From Allacma fusca (taxonomy: Eukaryota; Arthropoda; Collembola; Symphypleona; Sminthuridae), in the NCBI GenBank assembly GCA_947179485.1, contig CAMXBY010000055.1, positions 124,001-188,000 on the forward strand: 64,000 nucleotides of DNA, written 5' to 3'. How positions within the stretch are numbered: position 1 is the first letter of the stretch; each line of letters opens with the position of its first letter. Under the pieces are notes generated by a model that worked only from the letters and a program-made list of their open reading frames with translations, was not told the origin of the DNA and ran no database searches. The position numbers were made by a program, and so were the translations under genes. Below are positions 46,432-57,620 of the stretch, in pieces.

Positions 46432-48625
46432 GCTGTATTGCACCCGTTCCCATATGGGTTCCTGTTCCCATTTACTATAATGGGAAAGGTTGGTTCCCAA
46501 ACCTGTACCCACACTTTTGGGTGAAAACATTTTGCACCCATATGATACCCGTTCCCGTTCCTGCACCCAAACACCCGGGTGTCACCCGTTCCCATGACAG
46601 GCACTGCTGGGTACCCAAGAAATGAATTCTGGCTCGCAAATTTTTTCAATGGGTAAGTCACGGAACTAGAACCTAATTCTAAAGCCAGTAAAAAAATAAA
46701 CACTTGTTTTTAAAATATGAAAGTTGTATAAAGTTATGTATAAAATTATAGCGTATGTTAGGAGAAAAAAGGTGCCTTGTATGATGTTCAACAAAAAATT
46801 AATAAAAAACAAATCAATTTAAAATTATTTCTCCGAAATTAAATGTTTGCAGTTACAAAAATATTAGGGTTGTTCTTAAAAGTTTCCCAATAAACAACAT
46901 TTTGGCTTTGCTTTTCCTTTCCAAGTAAATTTCCTCTTGTACTTCTGAAATGCAAAGAAGACCTCAAAAGCATGCGATATATCTCCGCAATTCTGATTTG
47001 GGCATTGGTACGAAAACAAAATTGTAAAATCAGTAAAAAAGCTTGGAATTATTACACTTTAGCATTTTTATTCACACATGTACTAGCGTTCGTTTCAAAA
47101 ATACATTTATACTGCGACAAGACGCAATAATTATGGCCTTGTGTGTTTATTCAATTTGATTTTTCCATATGTAAGCTGTCCCTTCTTTCATTTTAACTGA
47201 ATTTGGATATGAAGTGAAGGTTCAAATTATAAAAAACTTAATAAAAAATGTTTCCCACACTTTAAAATGCTTCCTTGAGCTCCGTGAATTTCAAGAGGTG
47301 CTATTTGTAGAAAATTCAGAAGGTTTTCCGGGGACAGCTATGTTGATTCTCTTAACCCTGAGAATTGATGCCACAAGCCTTAGTCATAATAAACAAGCAT
47401 GAAACAAATAATTATTTAGTCCCAGTGGTCAAACTGAACATTTATGAAAATTCTGACTTTAGCTAGTGACCCCAAAAATTGGCAAATAATACAACCCCGT
47501 AAGCACAACAAACGCAAAATGATTTAATTTGTAATATCTCTATCTCATCTAAATTTGAGGGACCGTGCGACGCATCAAATAGCATCAAATAATTATTTCT
47601 GCAATGCTGACGCATAGTAAATAATCTTTGACAAGTTACGCTCCATTTTAAAACACTAACACGTTTGGAAAAAATGGTTCTGCTAATTTTATTTCCAAGC
47701 CGGAAACGCCTTCATGCAATAATGTTTTTACACGGGAAACAGTTCCAAATAGATTTTGCTAAGAAATCAGATCGTAAAATGTTTTCTTACAATTTACTAC
47801 GAGCAAAGTACATCAGAATATTATACCAAAACTTGAGTAGAAGGCCTCTAAGCTTATGAGTTTAATTTCTTTCTTCTGCAATCAGAACTAATCTGTAAGT
47901 TCAGACATTATTATAAATCAATGAATATATATTAACATCAAATAAAAGGAACTCAGTGGCGTGAAACCTCAAATCATTTTGAATTCACATTAAACTTAAG
48001 AGAGCAAATCCTAAAATATTTAATTCCCCCAGTTTGTAGAAAACCCCATCGCAGATTATCTAAAACTATGTCCATTGTGTTTTGAAGCAGAAATAAATTT
48101 TGGAGTCAAGAAGAAGTCTCAAATTATCCAAGGAACACATCCAAGGATGTTTATTTTATGCCTGTTGTCAAAGTATTTTTGTAGAAACGAAAAATATCCC
48201 AGTTAGTGACACAATTATAATTCATAATAAGTTATAAATTGAATTGTTTTCAATTTCATTTGCTCAAAATCCAGTTTGAAGTTACCCCGAATTTAAAGTT
48301 ACTTCGAAATTCTTCTAATGACTCTTTTTATAAGGCTAGGTGCAAAACAAAGATTAGTCAAACCTTGTTCTACAATGCACACATTTTTTGAGGTAATTTT
48401 CCAGAATGTTTTCAAAATTTCTTGCGTTCAGAAAGAATTGCAAGTCAACATCAATTGAACGGCTATTACCGTCCAGACTCCCATGCAGTGATGGACATGT
48501 AGCTATCAACGAACTTACATTCCTTAAGATATTCTTCCTAGGGGGTCACTTACAGCAAGTACGTTAAAATCAATAAATTATTCTTATCCTCTGATTGTGA
48601 CGTACAAAGAAAAAATAAAAGAAGC

Positions 48626-48630
48626 AAAAA
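48626..48630 (-). terminator. RNA polymerase III terminator of tRNA-Met
   Basis: On the minus strand a TTTTT run starts 3 bases after the tRNA 3' end, the standard pol III stop. Confidence 0.8.
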
Positions 48631-48633
48631 TAC

Positions 48634-48706
48634 TGCCCCGAGTGAGGCTCGAACTCACGACCTTCAGATTATGAGACTGACGCGCTGCCAACTGCGCCAT
48701 CGAGGC
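48634..48706 (-). tRNA. trnM(cat): tRNA-Met(CAT), elongator type
   Basis: The 73-nt minus-strand sequence folds as a complete cloverleaf. The acceptor stem is GCCTCGA paired with TCGGGGC (one G-U), with discriminator A. The D arm is GCGC/GCGC with the box A text TGGCGCAGTTGG. The anticodon loop is CTCATAA with anticodon CAT. The T arm has the box B text GGTTCGAnnCC-like GAGTTCGAGCC. It closely resembles the elongator tRNA-Met of animals and has no intron and no encoded CCA. A T-run terminator follows. It has no visible decay although its surroundings are old degenerate repeats, so it is probably functional. Confidence 0.96.
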
Positions 48707-50674
48707 CTAGCTGGAAAGTGTATTCTATTTTCTCGGAAATTTTCCAGGATTTACAATGTTTATCGTCTCATTTTCTAAACCTACATCGTGTCTCTTGTTT
48801 TAAAGGTGTGTGACCTGGGTTGTTTCTAACTGTCTGCAGCATATGCGTAATTTATTGTAAATTTAATTCATTTCAAAGTTCAGTATATTTAGTGAATGAA
48901 TCAATTTTTTTTAATTATCGTAATTTACGTTCTATTCTAAGACATTCTTCGTTTTTTAACACGCTTTTCTTTTTTCTGGACTACTGGGAGACGAAATGTT
49001 ATTGTACTCATTGCTGACAAAAATTACCAACTTTCAAAATAAATGTTAATTTTCAAAATGGTTTTGAATTTACAAAACGAGTTTGTTCTGAAAAAGATGT
49101 TGGCAGAAATTTTCCATGTATAAGTGTTACAATTTCAGCAAAACTTCGTCCCGGGAGCATATGAAGCTGACGAGCTGTTGTAGATCAATAGATTTAATTA
49201 CCTTTAATGGAAAAGTTTCCCATAACCTATGCACTGGATTTGTAAACAAATTTGGCACATTTTACTAGACAAATTCGAAAAACCAGAATTTTTATTTTTT
49301 TGCATGTATTTGGAAAATTCCTCTGGGATTAATTTATCCTTATAAGTGGGGGTGGGGACAGGAAGTCTCAGATTATTTGTTCTTGATGAACAAAAAAATT
49401 CTTAGAGCACGGAGGTCTTAGGATTGGTCCCGTTACCAATTAAATGTTAAAAAAAGTTTACTACCACTCTGTAAAACTGTATTGGCTTTTAAAGGGACAT
49501 GTACCTTTGGATGTACCAACAGAATTTCAGTATTTTGCTGTTTATATAATCGGTTATAAGATTTGTAAATTTTTTTATGAAGTATCAAAATAGTGGCATC
49601 CCTTGCAAACTTAGATGACGTTGTGTTAATATTACATGTGAAGATGTTGATATGTAATCCAGCAATCCCTTGACGTTGGATTTACTGATAAAACCATTTA
49701 CGACCTGATTAATAAAACTTTCAGAGGATCCTGGAAAATAGATACAATGGAGTATCGGAGGAAAAGTATTTTCAAAGTTTGGGTATTTTAATTCGGCAAA
49801 ATAAATTTGGCTTCAAAGCTGCAGATTTTCAGGTCGTATTACGTATAGTGCGAATGAATGTTCAGACATTTTTAAAATATTGAAAGACCATTTCAATGAG
49901 CAAATATACTTCCGTTGTACAAACACTGCTCCAAGACAGGAGACAGTAATATATATGTGCGAGGTCAAACGCATTTATTAACATACATTGCGTAATGGTA
50001 TTTAGGTACCTTCTCACTTTAAGTACTGTACTCATAGATTTAGTAACCTTCTTCATTACGCATTAAAATGTTGCTTAAACGACAGTTTTTCTCTCTCTCT
50101 TTTTTGAAGTAGACATTAATTTTAAAGCTGAAGAGAATTCCCAAATTATTAGCAAAAATTCAGGAGCTCTTTATAAGACCTAAAATTATTTCCATACCCA
50201 CCGATGTTCATTTTATGTCTTATGACAATAAGAATGAAGAATGAATAATTTTTAGTTTAAACAATTTAATTTATTTTTTGCTGATCAAAACCGTTACGTT
50301 ACAACATAAGTGCTGCTTATCAATAGTTGAACTTAAGCATGGACAAAACATTCTAGCTTTTATACTCTTATTGTAACCAGGTACTTCAAATATTGGGATT
50401 GCTGCCATTTGAAATATTTTAAGCGCTGCTCTGTCAATATTGGAATAGTTTAACATCTTTTATTGTTTGCTCGAAAATGTGTTCTTACTTGGAAATAAAC
50501 GAAAGAGTGTTTCCTGCCAGTAATTTTAAGCTCGGAAAATATCTTGTACAGGGTGGAAGTTCAGCAAATTGATGCACTATTATAGAAGAATTGTTTCAAC
50601 AATGCAAGCAAAGCAAAATACCTGGGCTGTGTCCCCAAAATTCATAGCGGAAAAAGCAGTTTATACATCCATGC

Positions 50675-51420
50675 ACTGACGAAACACCGAAATAAGAAAA
50701 ACATCAGTTTATGCTGAATTTACTCACTCAATTCAAGATGCTAGGATGGAATTCACGCATTTCTTGAAACAGTAAGAATTTTTGAAAGTGATTTTGAAAA
50801 AATATAATTACAAATAGATTACCAACAATATTGCCACAAAAAGTAGAACTAAATCCGAGCACCACACCACTTGTTTTTTAGAAATGTAAAGTTTCCACGC
50901 CACTGAAACCATTATCTACTTTTTTCCTAATCACATTGTATCAAATTATACTGGAGATATTTAACAGAGTAAAAAATGCGGTGGTAAATTCGATAAATTG
51001 GTACTAAACCTGAGAATTTTTGTAACGTTTGAAAATGTATGGACTGTCAATGAGTCCGTAGTCTGTAACTGTTTTTGTGCTTTACTGTTTTACATTTATC
51101 TCGATACTTGTCCTAGGCTGTACCCCGATTGCACAACAGGTTGGGAGGATATCCGTAATACTTATATTTGCGTCTGTTTTTTATATAAATTTATTTTTGC
51201 GGTCCAAATTCCCTACGTACTTCACAAGAGAGCGAAAGTTGATTTTATTTAAAGACATCCTCAGGATATTTTAAGACCATGTGTGTTCTCTGGGTAGCTT
51301 ATCAATGTCCTGGATTAGAAAACGTTGTTCAGACAGGATATTTTTACGTCACTACATGAAAGAGTCACAGTAAACGGCACAGGAGTAGTAAATATCCCAA
51401 GAAGTTCCAAAATGCACTTC
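50675..51420 (+). repeat. Block paralogous to 38,975-39,960
   Basis: The second copy of the block described at 38,975, in direct orientation. Phrases such as GACCATGTGTGTTCTCTGGG and TCCTGGATTAGAAAACG are shared without change. It also has an inverted core, TTTCCACGCCACTG, near 50,889. Confidence 0.8.
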
Positions 51421-52900
51421 CTAGTGAAACACCCTCAAATATTTTCCAATGTTAAATGAACGGTCACCATGCAACGTAAATTCGCCATTTGCCTAGGATT
51501 TTTGTTTATTTTTCCTGAAGGGCTCTACGATTTGAAGTGTTACAGGAACACAAAATTTCATGAAGATTCGCAATGATCTCCCACTGACTTTAATCTTTTG
51601 ATGGTAGAATTACATCAAGCTGTTCAGGAGATATCTAGGACAGTTACTTTTTGAGGTATGGGTGAAAACATAGATTTTGCTTTTTATAGGTTCTGGATAG
51701 ACCTAGGCATGCACGCAGACCTGGGCGTGTAATCTTCAAAAGCAACTTTTCAAAAATTACTGTTGTTTTAAAATATTATAAAAATAACAATGTAAAATTA
51801 AATCAAAGTGTATGTTAGTACTAAATTTACCTTGTATGATGCTCAACTGAAAGAAATGAAAATGCGAATCAATTAAAACTCAGTTCCCCGAACTTAAACA
51901 CCAACGTAATTACAAAAATATTGTAGCAATTAAGATTTGGGAAAATGTACGAAAACGAAATCCTAAAATCAGTAAAAAAAAGCTGGTAATTATTACATTT
52001 TAGTATTTTTTGTTTTCAACTCGAATTCTGTCTAGTAAGTTTTTTTTAAATTTAAATCATTTAATTTCGTTTGAAATCTTCAGTTCCAAATTTCAAAAAA
52101 AAGTTGCAGAAAATATTTCTTCTGTGAACGTGGTGGTAAAAATGACGGAAATCGACAAAGCAGCCCTAAATGCATTTTATCAGAAGAACAAACGAGCATA
52201 CGATATCTCTGGAATTCAGATTTTGGCATTTGTACGAAAACGAAATCCTAAAACCAGTAAAAAAGAATCTGGCAATTATTACGTTTTAGTATATTTTTCA
52301 TTCTTATTTACACAGTACAACTTTTGTTTCATATGCATATATTTGCTGCGGCATTTGTAAGAAAATTTGTCAACAATCCTATATTGTTTGCAGGCCCGCT
52401 AAAATAATTTTAGATGGCGTGAAAGCTATAAATCCATAAAAAGCAATTGAGGTGATATTGGTTCCAAGAAAAACTCTTTTTATAACTGTTCAAAAACTTT
52501 CCCTTGTATTTAGTAGGTTTTAAAAACGAAGAACGCATCATTTCGCGAATATTTTGGCTTAAAGTTTTAATTACCAACCTCACATCGGGGGTCAGAGAAA
52601 GTGAATGTGACGTGAACATGAAATGAAGTTTGAAAGCATAAATCCAGCTTCACTCTTCAACTCTAAAGACTTGGGTAGAAATTATGTCCGGGATTTATTT
52701 GGGATTTATATTTCAGACAAAACAAACGAAAAACTTAAATTAGAAATAAAATATAAATTCAAAATGTACAAGTATTAGAGGAAGAATCAGTAAATATGAA
52801 TACAATTTAATTCAAACCGTTGCTGTGACTCCGAATCCAATTTGAATGTATAAAAAAACTATATAGTTTTAAGGATTTTTAAAATGTTGACTGTAGTTTT

Positions 52901-54687
52901 TTGGAAAAGATAAAAAATATTTTACCCTATTTTAATCATACAGTTTAATTTCTATTTTAAAAATAAGCTTATCAGAGTTCAGAATTTTAAAAGCTCATGA
53001 TTGTGTAGATCCCTGGTAGTCATTTTATTCATGCATGATTTGCTGATGAATAATTTCATGTTCTATGGTTAGATGCCAAATATTGTTTATACTATTGCTT
53101 GTTTATTGATTATTGATACTCTAAGAAAAACGTATGTTTCCAATCTATAAACTTATACTAACTGTATGCAATGATGCACTTGCTCCAAACTCATTGGGTA
53201 ATTATTTAATAACAATTTACTTGTAGATGATGCCAGAAATAATTGTACGCTATAAATTTTAATAAAATACATTTTCCGAGATCCCTTGAATAGAATACAT
53301 TTTACAGTACTTCCGCCAGCTTGCAAACCGCGTGGGTACGTTTGTTTCTTAAATGGAAAATGCTGCTCGAAATATTGCGCTAATTTTGTTTGCGGTGTAA
53401 GTACAAACTTGCATCTATAAGCGTTGCTTAAGCACTTCTTCTCGTTTCGTAAAAACAAAGTTTAAAAAACTAACCAAGAACCCCTTTTTTGTAATTACTT
53501 TAGATCAATACTACTCGACTACTACTAGACTCAGAAAACCACCATAGAAATTATCATTAATAATTAAAATCTTCATAGGGGTGACCGAGAAAGCACTAAT
53601 GGCTATTTGCCTCTTCACAGACAATATCCAATTTGAATCTATCCAAATCAAATTTACTGCAGGATCATTGCTTTGAAATAATGTCGTAACGGCCAGATTA
53701 GCCTTAGAAATATGACAGCTTATAGTAGTAACTTGAGGAAGCATAGCATTGTACAACATCAAATAATTAGATCATCCTCATTTTCAGAAATTTCTCTTTC
53801 GAGGAAATGATCGACGCCGGCAGATTGTGCAGCAATCAGGAAATCATGAACACGTGGGAACAAATTAGCGATAACTCTTTTAGTAACGGCCTCTCTCCTT
53901 CGTATTCAGGAAAGACAAATGAATTATAACAAACAAGCTAATAGTGGGTTCAGGTTTCGAATACTTTTTTTTTACTTAAACTAATAAAAATATGTTGATT
54001 GTCAATAACAACCGGAAACATTGCGGATTTCCCTATTGTTCCGAATATTTAGCGTTAACAAGAACACGTTATGTACTCATAGTATATACAATTTCCTAGC
54101 TTGGAAATTAGAATACCAGCGTAGTTTCCACTTCAATTTGTGCAATAACCATTTCCTACGAAAAGTTTTACTTTAATGGAATTTAATGTCCAATTTAATT
54201 TAATATGGTATCTTGCAAAAGCCACAGTGTATACTATAGTTTGCACCAGTTGTAAGACATTTTTAAAAATTTAACGCAGAGACTTGCCCAATTTTGCCGA
54301 TGTTTGTCTACTGTCTTTAAATTAAACTGCTTTCCTATGCTTTAGTTAGCAAATGAGGTTCCTAATTTGTAAGTATCTGAAAACAATACTCATCAATTCG
54401 TAACAATTACACTACACTTTAGGGGAAAATGAAACAAATGTGCTGAAAAAAGTGGATCATCGAATAGCGTCACTAATGTACGCAATTCACAAAACAATTC
54501 CACTCACTATAAAATTAGGTGATTGCAAAGAATAACATAATTCGTACTATTCCATCAAACTCCAACTTCTAGCATTCTGAAATCATTCCTCAATCTCTTA
54601 TTTTTTATTTAAATACGTATTGCGAAGTCTGTAAAAATCATAAAATCCTATCTACCACCTTAAGAACAATCCCTTTCTTCCATTGAA
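52901..54687. other. Non-array AT-rich region upstream of the chemoreceptor gene
   Basis: This stretch lacks the array modules. Minus-strand frames at 53,153-53,458 and 53,511-53,762 (containing RQIAISAFSVTPMKILIIN) and an overlapping stretch near 53,764-53,905 have somewhat protein-like text, but I see no consistent exon structure or family. The rest is featureless. The promoter of the gene starting at 54,688 should lie at its right end; I cannot point to a definite element. Confidence 0.4.
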
Positions 54688-56161
54688 ATGATTTCCGCTG
54701 CAGATTTAAAATTTTATGTGCGATACATTGCTTTGGCTTCAAAATGGAATATTCTTCCATTCAAAGTAATCATCTCCGAAGGGCAGAAAGTTTGCATGAA
54801 GCCAGGAAGTAACTTGAAAAGATACCTTTGGTTTCTTTTTTACTTCCACAAAATCCTTCGAATGATTTTGTGTCTGTACAGTTTTGCACTTTTAACGTTA
54901 GAACGGAATTACGTCCCAACAATTTATGAGCTGGCCCTCCACCAACTAGTTATTGTAGGTCTAATTATTGGTGCCATAGTCGAAACCCTTATAATTATAC
55001 GAAATTCTGGGATAACAATAATGATTTTTAACTTCATTCTCAGAGAAGATGAAAATGGTAAGTACACTATTTATAAAATATACATATATAATTATATATA
55101 TAATTATTTAGTCCACCCGAGAAATGGAACCATAACCGAACGTGAACCGTCGGTGAAAATGAATTTGTTTCAGTTTCAATTTGGTTTTCAGTGTCTTTTT
55201 CACTGTTTTCACTAAGAACGTTTTATCCCTTAAATCAATTCTCTTGTGACGAACTTTAAAGCTGTAATGTTTAAATATTCCTGAAAATGTTTTTTCCCAG
55301 AGACAATAGAACGCAAACGTTGGAAGGGATATTCTGCGAAAGAACTAGTTGCCATTCTGATTTCGCCCACTGCAGTTATTATTGTTAATGCATTGACGGT
55401 ATTAATAGCATGCATCTGCACAAAACTTCTTGTTTATCATTTGCTGCCGAAGTCTTGGCAAAGTCTTTGGTCTTACGTATTTCTTTTTGCCCATGATGCT
55501 GTTTTATTACATTCAACAGCGTTGAGTGTTATATTGGGGCTTGAAAACATGCTTCTTTTTTTGGAGAGGATAACGCATATTTTGGAATACGAACTGATCT
55601 TGTTGAGGTACGTGTTATCAAGGAATCGTAAGAAGAAATTGGGGATCAGTAAAATTATATAAAATTTATTTTTACAGGAAGCAGGTGTTAACGAGAAATT
55701 GTACTCGGCGTTGCTATTCTCAAAGCAGATATTTGGAACTTTTGGTCACATTATTCAACTCAGGATATTCGTCAGTAGTCTACAGCATTAAGATAACCTT
55801 CTTGAGTGTGTCGACAGTTTCTTTATTTGTTTCTATCAAGTCTTATTCAGAGCATCCGGTTTCGTCAATAATATTCCTGAGTGTTGCCTCCTACACGAGT
55901 TTCACCTTTACAGCCACTTTTGGTAAAGCCTTTAACATCCCTGATTGTATGAGCACATTAAAAAGCGAGTTAGTTAAATGTTCAAAGTTAGTTCGACTGT
56001 CTGCAAACGATGGATTAATAATTAAAAAACAAGTCAGTTCAATTAAAAATATAGGCATCAAAGTTGGAGGCTTTCATACAATGGAGAGAGAATCCACGCC
56101 CATCTTTATCGATTTCATTGTCAGGGCCGTTGCCACACTTCTGATCAGCTCCCACAAGTGA
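54688..56161 (+). CDS. Putative seven-transmembrane gustatory-receptor-like chemoreceptor, 3 exons, 386 aa
   Basis: Exons are 54,688-55,057, 55,301-55,607 and 55,678-56,161. The junctions are GAAAATG|GTAAGTAC...TTTTTCCCAG|AG (phase 1) and TTGAG|GTACGTG...TTTTTACAG|G (phase 2). Together they give 1,161 bases, 386 codons plus a TGA stop. Hydrophobic segments fall at residues ~46-70, 82-104, 139-165, 178-210, 256-280, 287-306 and 366-383, i.e. seven, the count and length (about 380-450) expected of insect-type gustatory/odorant receptors. The C-terminal block IGIKVGGFHTMERESTPIF, followed by the last helix, occupies the place of the conserved receptor tail. I would expect a ligand-gated cation channel in chemosensory neurons, by family knowledge. 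No classic TYhhhhhQF motif is present, so assignment to the family is by architecture. The frame is intact and all splice sites are canonical, so it looks functional. Confidence 0.75.
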
Positions 56162-56324
56162 TATAGGGCTTTCATTTAAACTTGTCTATTTGATGTAATT
56201 GCGCTTTTATTGTATGCACTTTAAGCTGTAAATTATATTTACCAAAAACAATCTCTTAGTTATACAGCAAGTACAGCACGAGATTTATGTGAACGAAGTT
56301 ATAATAATTATGAGGATTTATTAT

Positions 56325-57620
56325 TAGTAGTGGTCCGGACGAGAAAGTTTGGTCCGTTCTGGTCTGTTCCGGTCAGTTCCCTGGTTACTAAAGGACCAAA
56401 TATATCTAGTCTAGTGTTTATGTTCGGTATCGGGAATTCCCGAGGTTCCGGTTCGGTTTCGGGTCAACGATTTAAAGAACCGTTAAATTTCGGTCCGGAT
56501 TTGGGTCAACGGTTTAAAGAGCCGTTACGTTCGGTCGGGTACAAAAATCAAAACCGAAAGTTTTTATGAAGGGTTTGTTAAAGCTGCCTTTTTGGATGAA
56601 AACGCGAAACATGCCTTTGTCAACTATCATTTGAAAACGCGTCACAATTTTGACTTCCATGAAAATTAAATCTATGCATTTTCTGCCTGTTCGGGAAGGA
56701 ACCGGAACCGGTCCGGAAACCGATTTTATTTTCCGTATCGGTTCCGGGAAGGCAAAAATGTTCCGGACTCGAATATATCTGTTCCGGTTTCGGGAACAGA
56801 AAACGGATTTTGTTCGGTGCTGAGTCGGGCCGAGTCCATGTTTTTGGATCGTTCAGAAGCACTAATCTGGTCCAAGAACCTTGATAGACTAAATTACCCT
56901 GGTCCAGCTCAAAGAAGAGACCAGAATGTTTGTTCCTTTGTTTGGCAAAGACCATTTGGAACGTTCCAGCAAGCATTTCAAATGTTCGGACCAGATTCAA
57001 TAAATGACCATTGAAATACGTACAATTACCACGAATAGAATAGGATTACTAGATTGTACAACATGATACGATCGAGAGACGATATGATACATGCTGGATG
57101 AAAAACAAAGGAGATTTCTCATTCAACGTGCCGTAGAGAACATTCTTGCCTCCTGAATCATACATTGTGTCCGAGAGACGTTACTATTTAGTATTTGTTA
57201 GTAAGGAAGACATTTATGAAAATTCCTGTTGTAAAAATAGTAGAAAATATTTAAAATTACAATTTTCAGAGCTTCCTTCATTATCATTTTGCTGACGATT
57301 TTACACTTTGTTTCAAATAATCAACTAAATTATTCAAAACGTTATCCAAATTGTCAAATGCTTGCATGTTGTGATAGTATTATGAACCTATTCGGTCCTA
57401 GTGGTCTGGTCTGTTCTGTTCCGGTCTGTTCCGAGTTATTTTGAGGAACGGAACATGTTCCTGTTCCAGCAATTTGTACGGACAAAAACGTTCCGGTCCT
57501 ACAGTCTAAAGACATTATGGTCCGGGTCCTACACTGAAAACAGATAAAATGGTCCGGTCCAGGCTCAAGGATCAGCCGATTCCGAGAAATCCTATAACAT
57601 TCCGGAACAGTTCCACTCGA
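56325..57620. mobile_element. Candidate transposon(s) rich in GGTTCCGG/GGTCC words
   Basis: Dense GGTCCG, GTTCCGG and CCGGAAC words occur at 56,330-56,550, 56,690-56,820 and 57,390-57,620, like the word-filled ends of the hAT elements elsewhere in the window. A 9-base direct repeat ATTTATTAT flanks the stretch (56,316-56,324 and 57,621-57,629), and the ends share AGTGG. The terminal inverted repeat is poor and there may be more than one nested element. I give boundaries only tentatively. Confidence 0.4.
56454..56603 (+). repeat. Copy 1 of a ~150-bp direct duplicate with 41-bp hairpin units
   Basis: It contains two ~41-bp units, each centred on a hairpin-like AACGGTTTAAAGAACCGTT and followed by a TTCGGTC-like tail. 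It then reads into AAAAATCAAAACCGAAAG and GCCTTTTTGGATGAAAAC. The same block recurs at 58,791-58,948. Confidence 0.88.

Larger units (their letters stand above)
43762..46606. mobile_element. Composite hAT-type element, CCCGTTCCC-word family, hosting nested insertions
   Basis: 19-bp perfect terminal inverted repeats (CAGTGCCTGTCATGGGAAC) are flanked by CTGGGTAC at 43,754-43,761 and 46,607-46,614. The outer ~250 bases at the left and ~180 at the right are full of CCCGTTCCC, GGGAACGGG and GGGTGCACCC words. Another complete hAT element (44,050-45,468) and a probable third (45,863-46,431) are nested inside. Removing it restores a module phrase (GGTACCCAAGAAATGAATTC) whose relatives lie near 9,784, 14,281 and 15,607. 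No transposase is recognised. Confidence 0.93.
46615..52900 (+). repeat. Degenerate module array, block 4
   Basis: The array continues with cores near 47,957 (TGGCGTGAAACC) and 52,415 (TGGCGTGAAAGC), an inverted core near 50,891, and module phrases seen in earlier blocks. Examples are 49,740-49,910, similar to 1,757-1,960, and 46,616-46,760, similar to 15,610-15,770. A tRNA gene interrupts it at 48,634-48,706. I see no other gene; the 52,010-52,360 frame overlaps module text and I do not trust it. Confidence 0.65.

Noticed and set aside
52010-52360. 116-codon frame with a hydrophobic end
   Set aside because: It overlaps array text (RAYDISGIQI corresponds to the GCATACGATAT phrase seen near 10,130 and 14,630), and no copy keeps the frame open.
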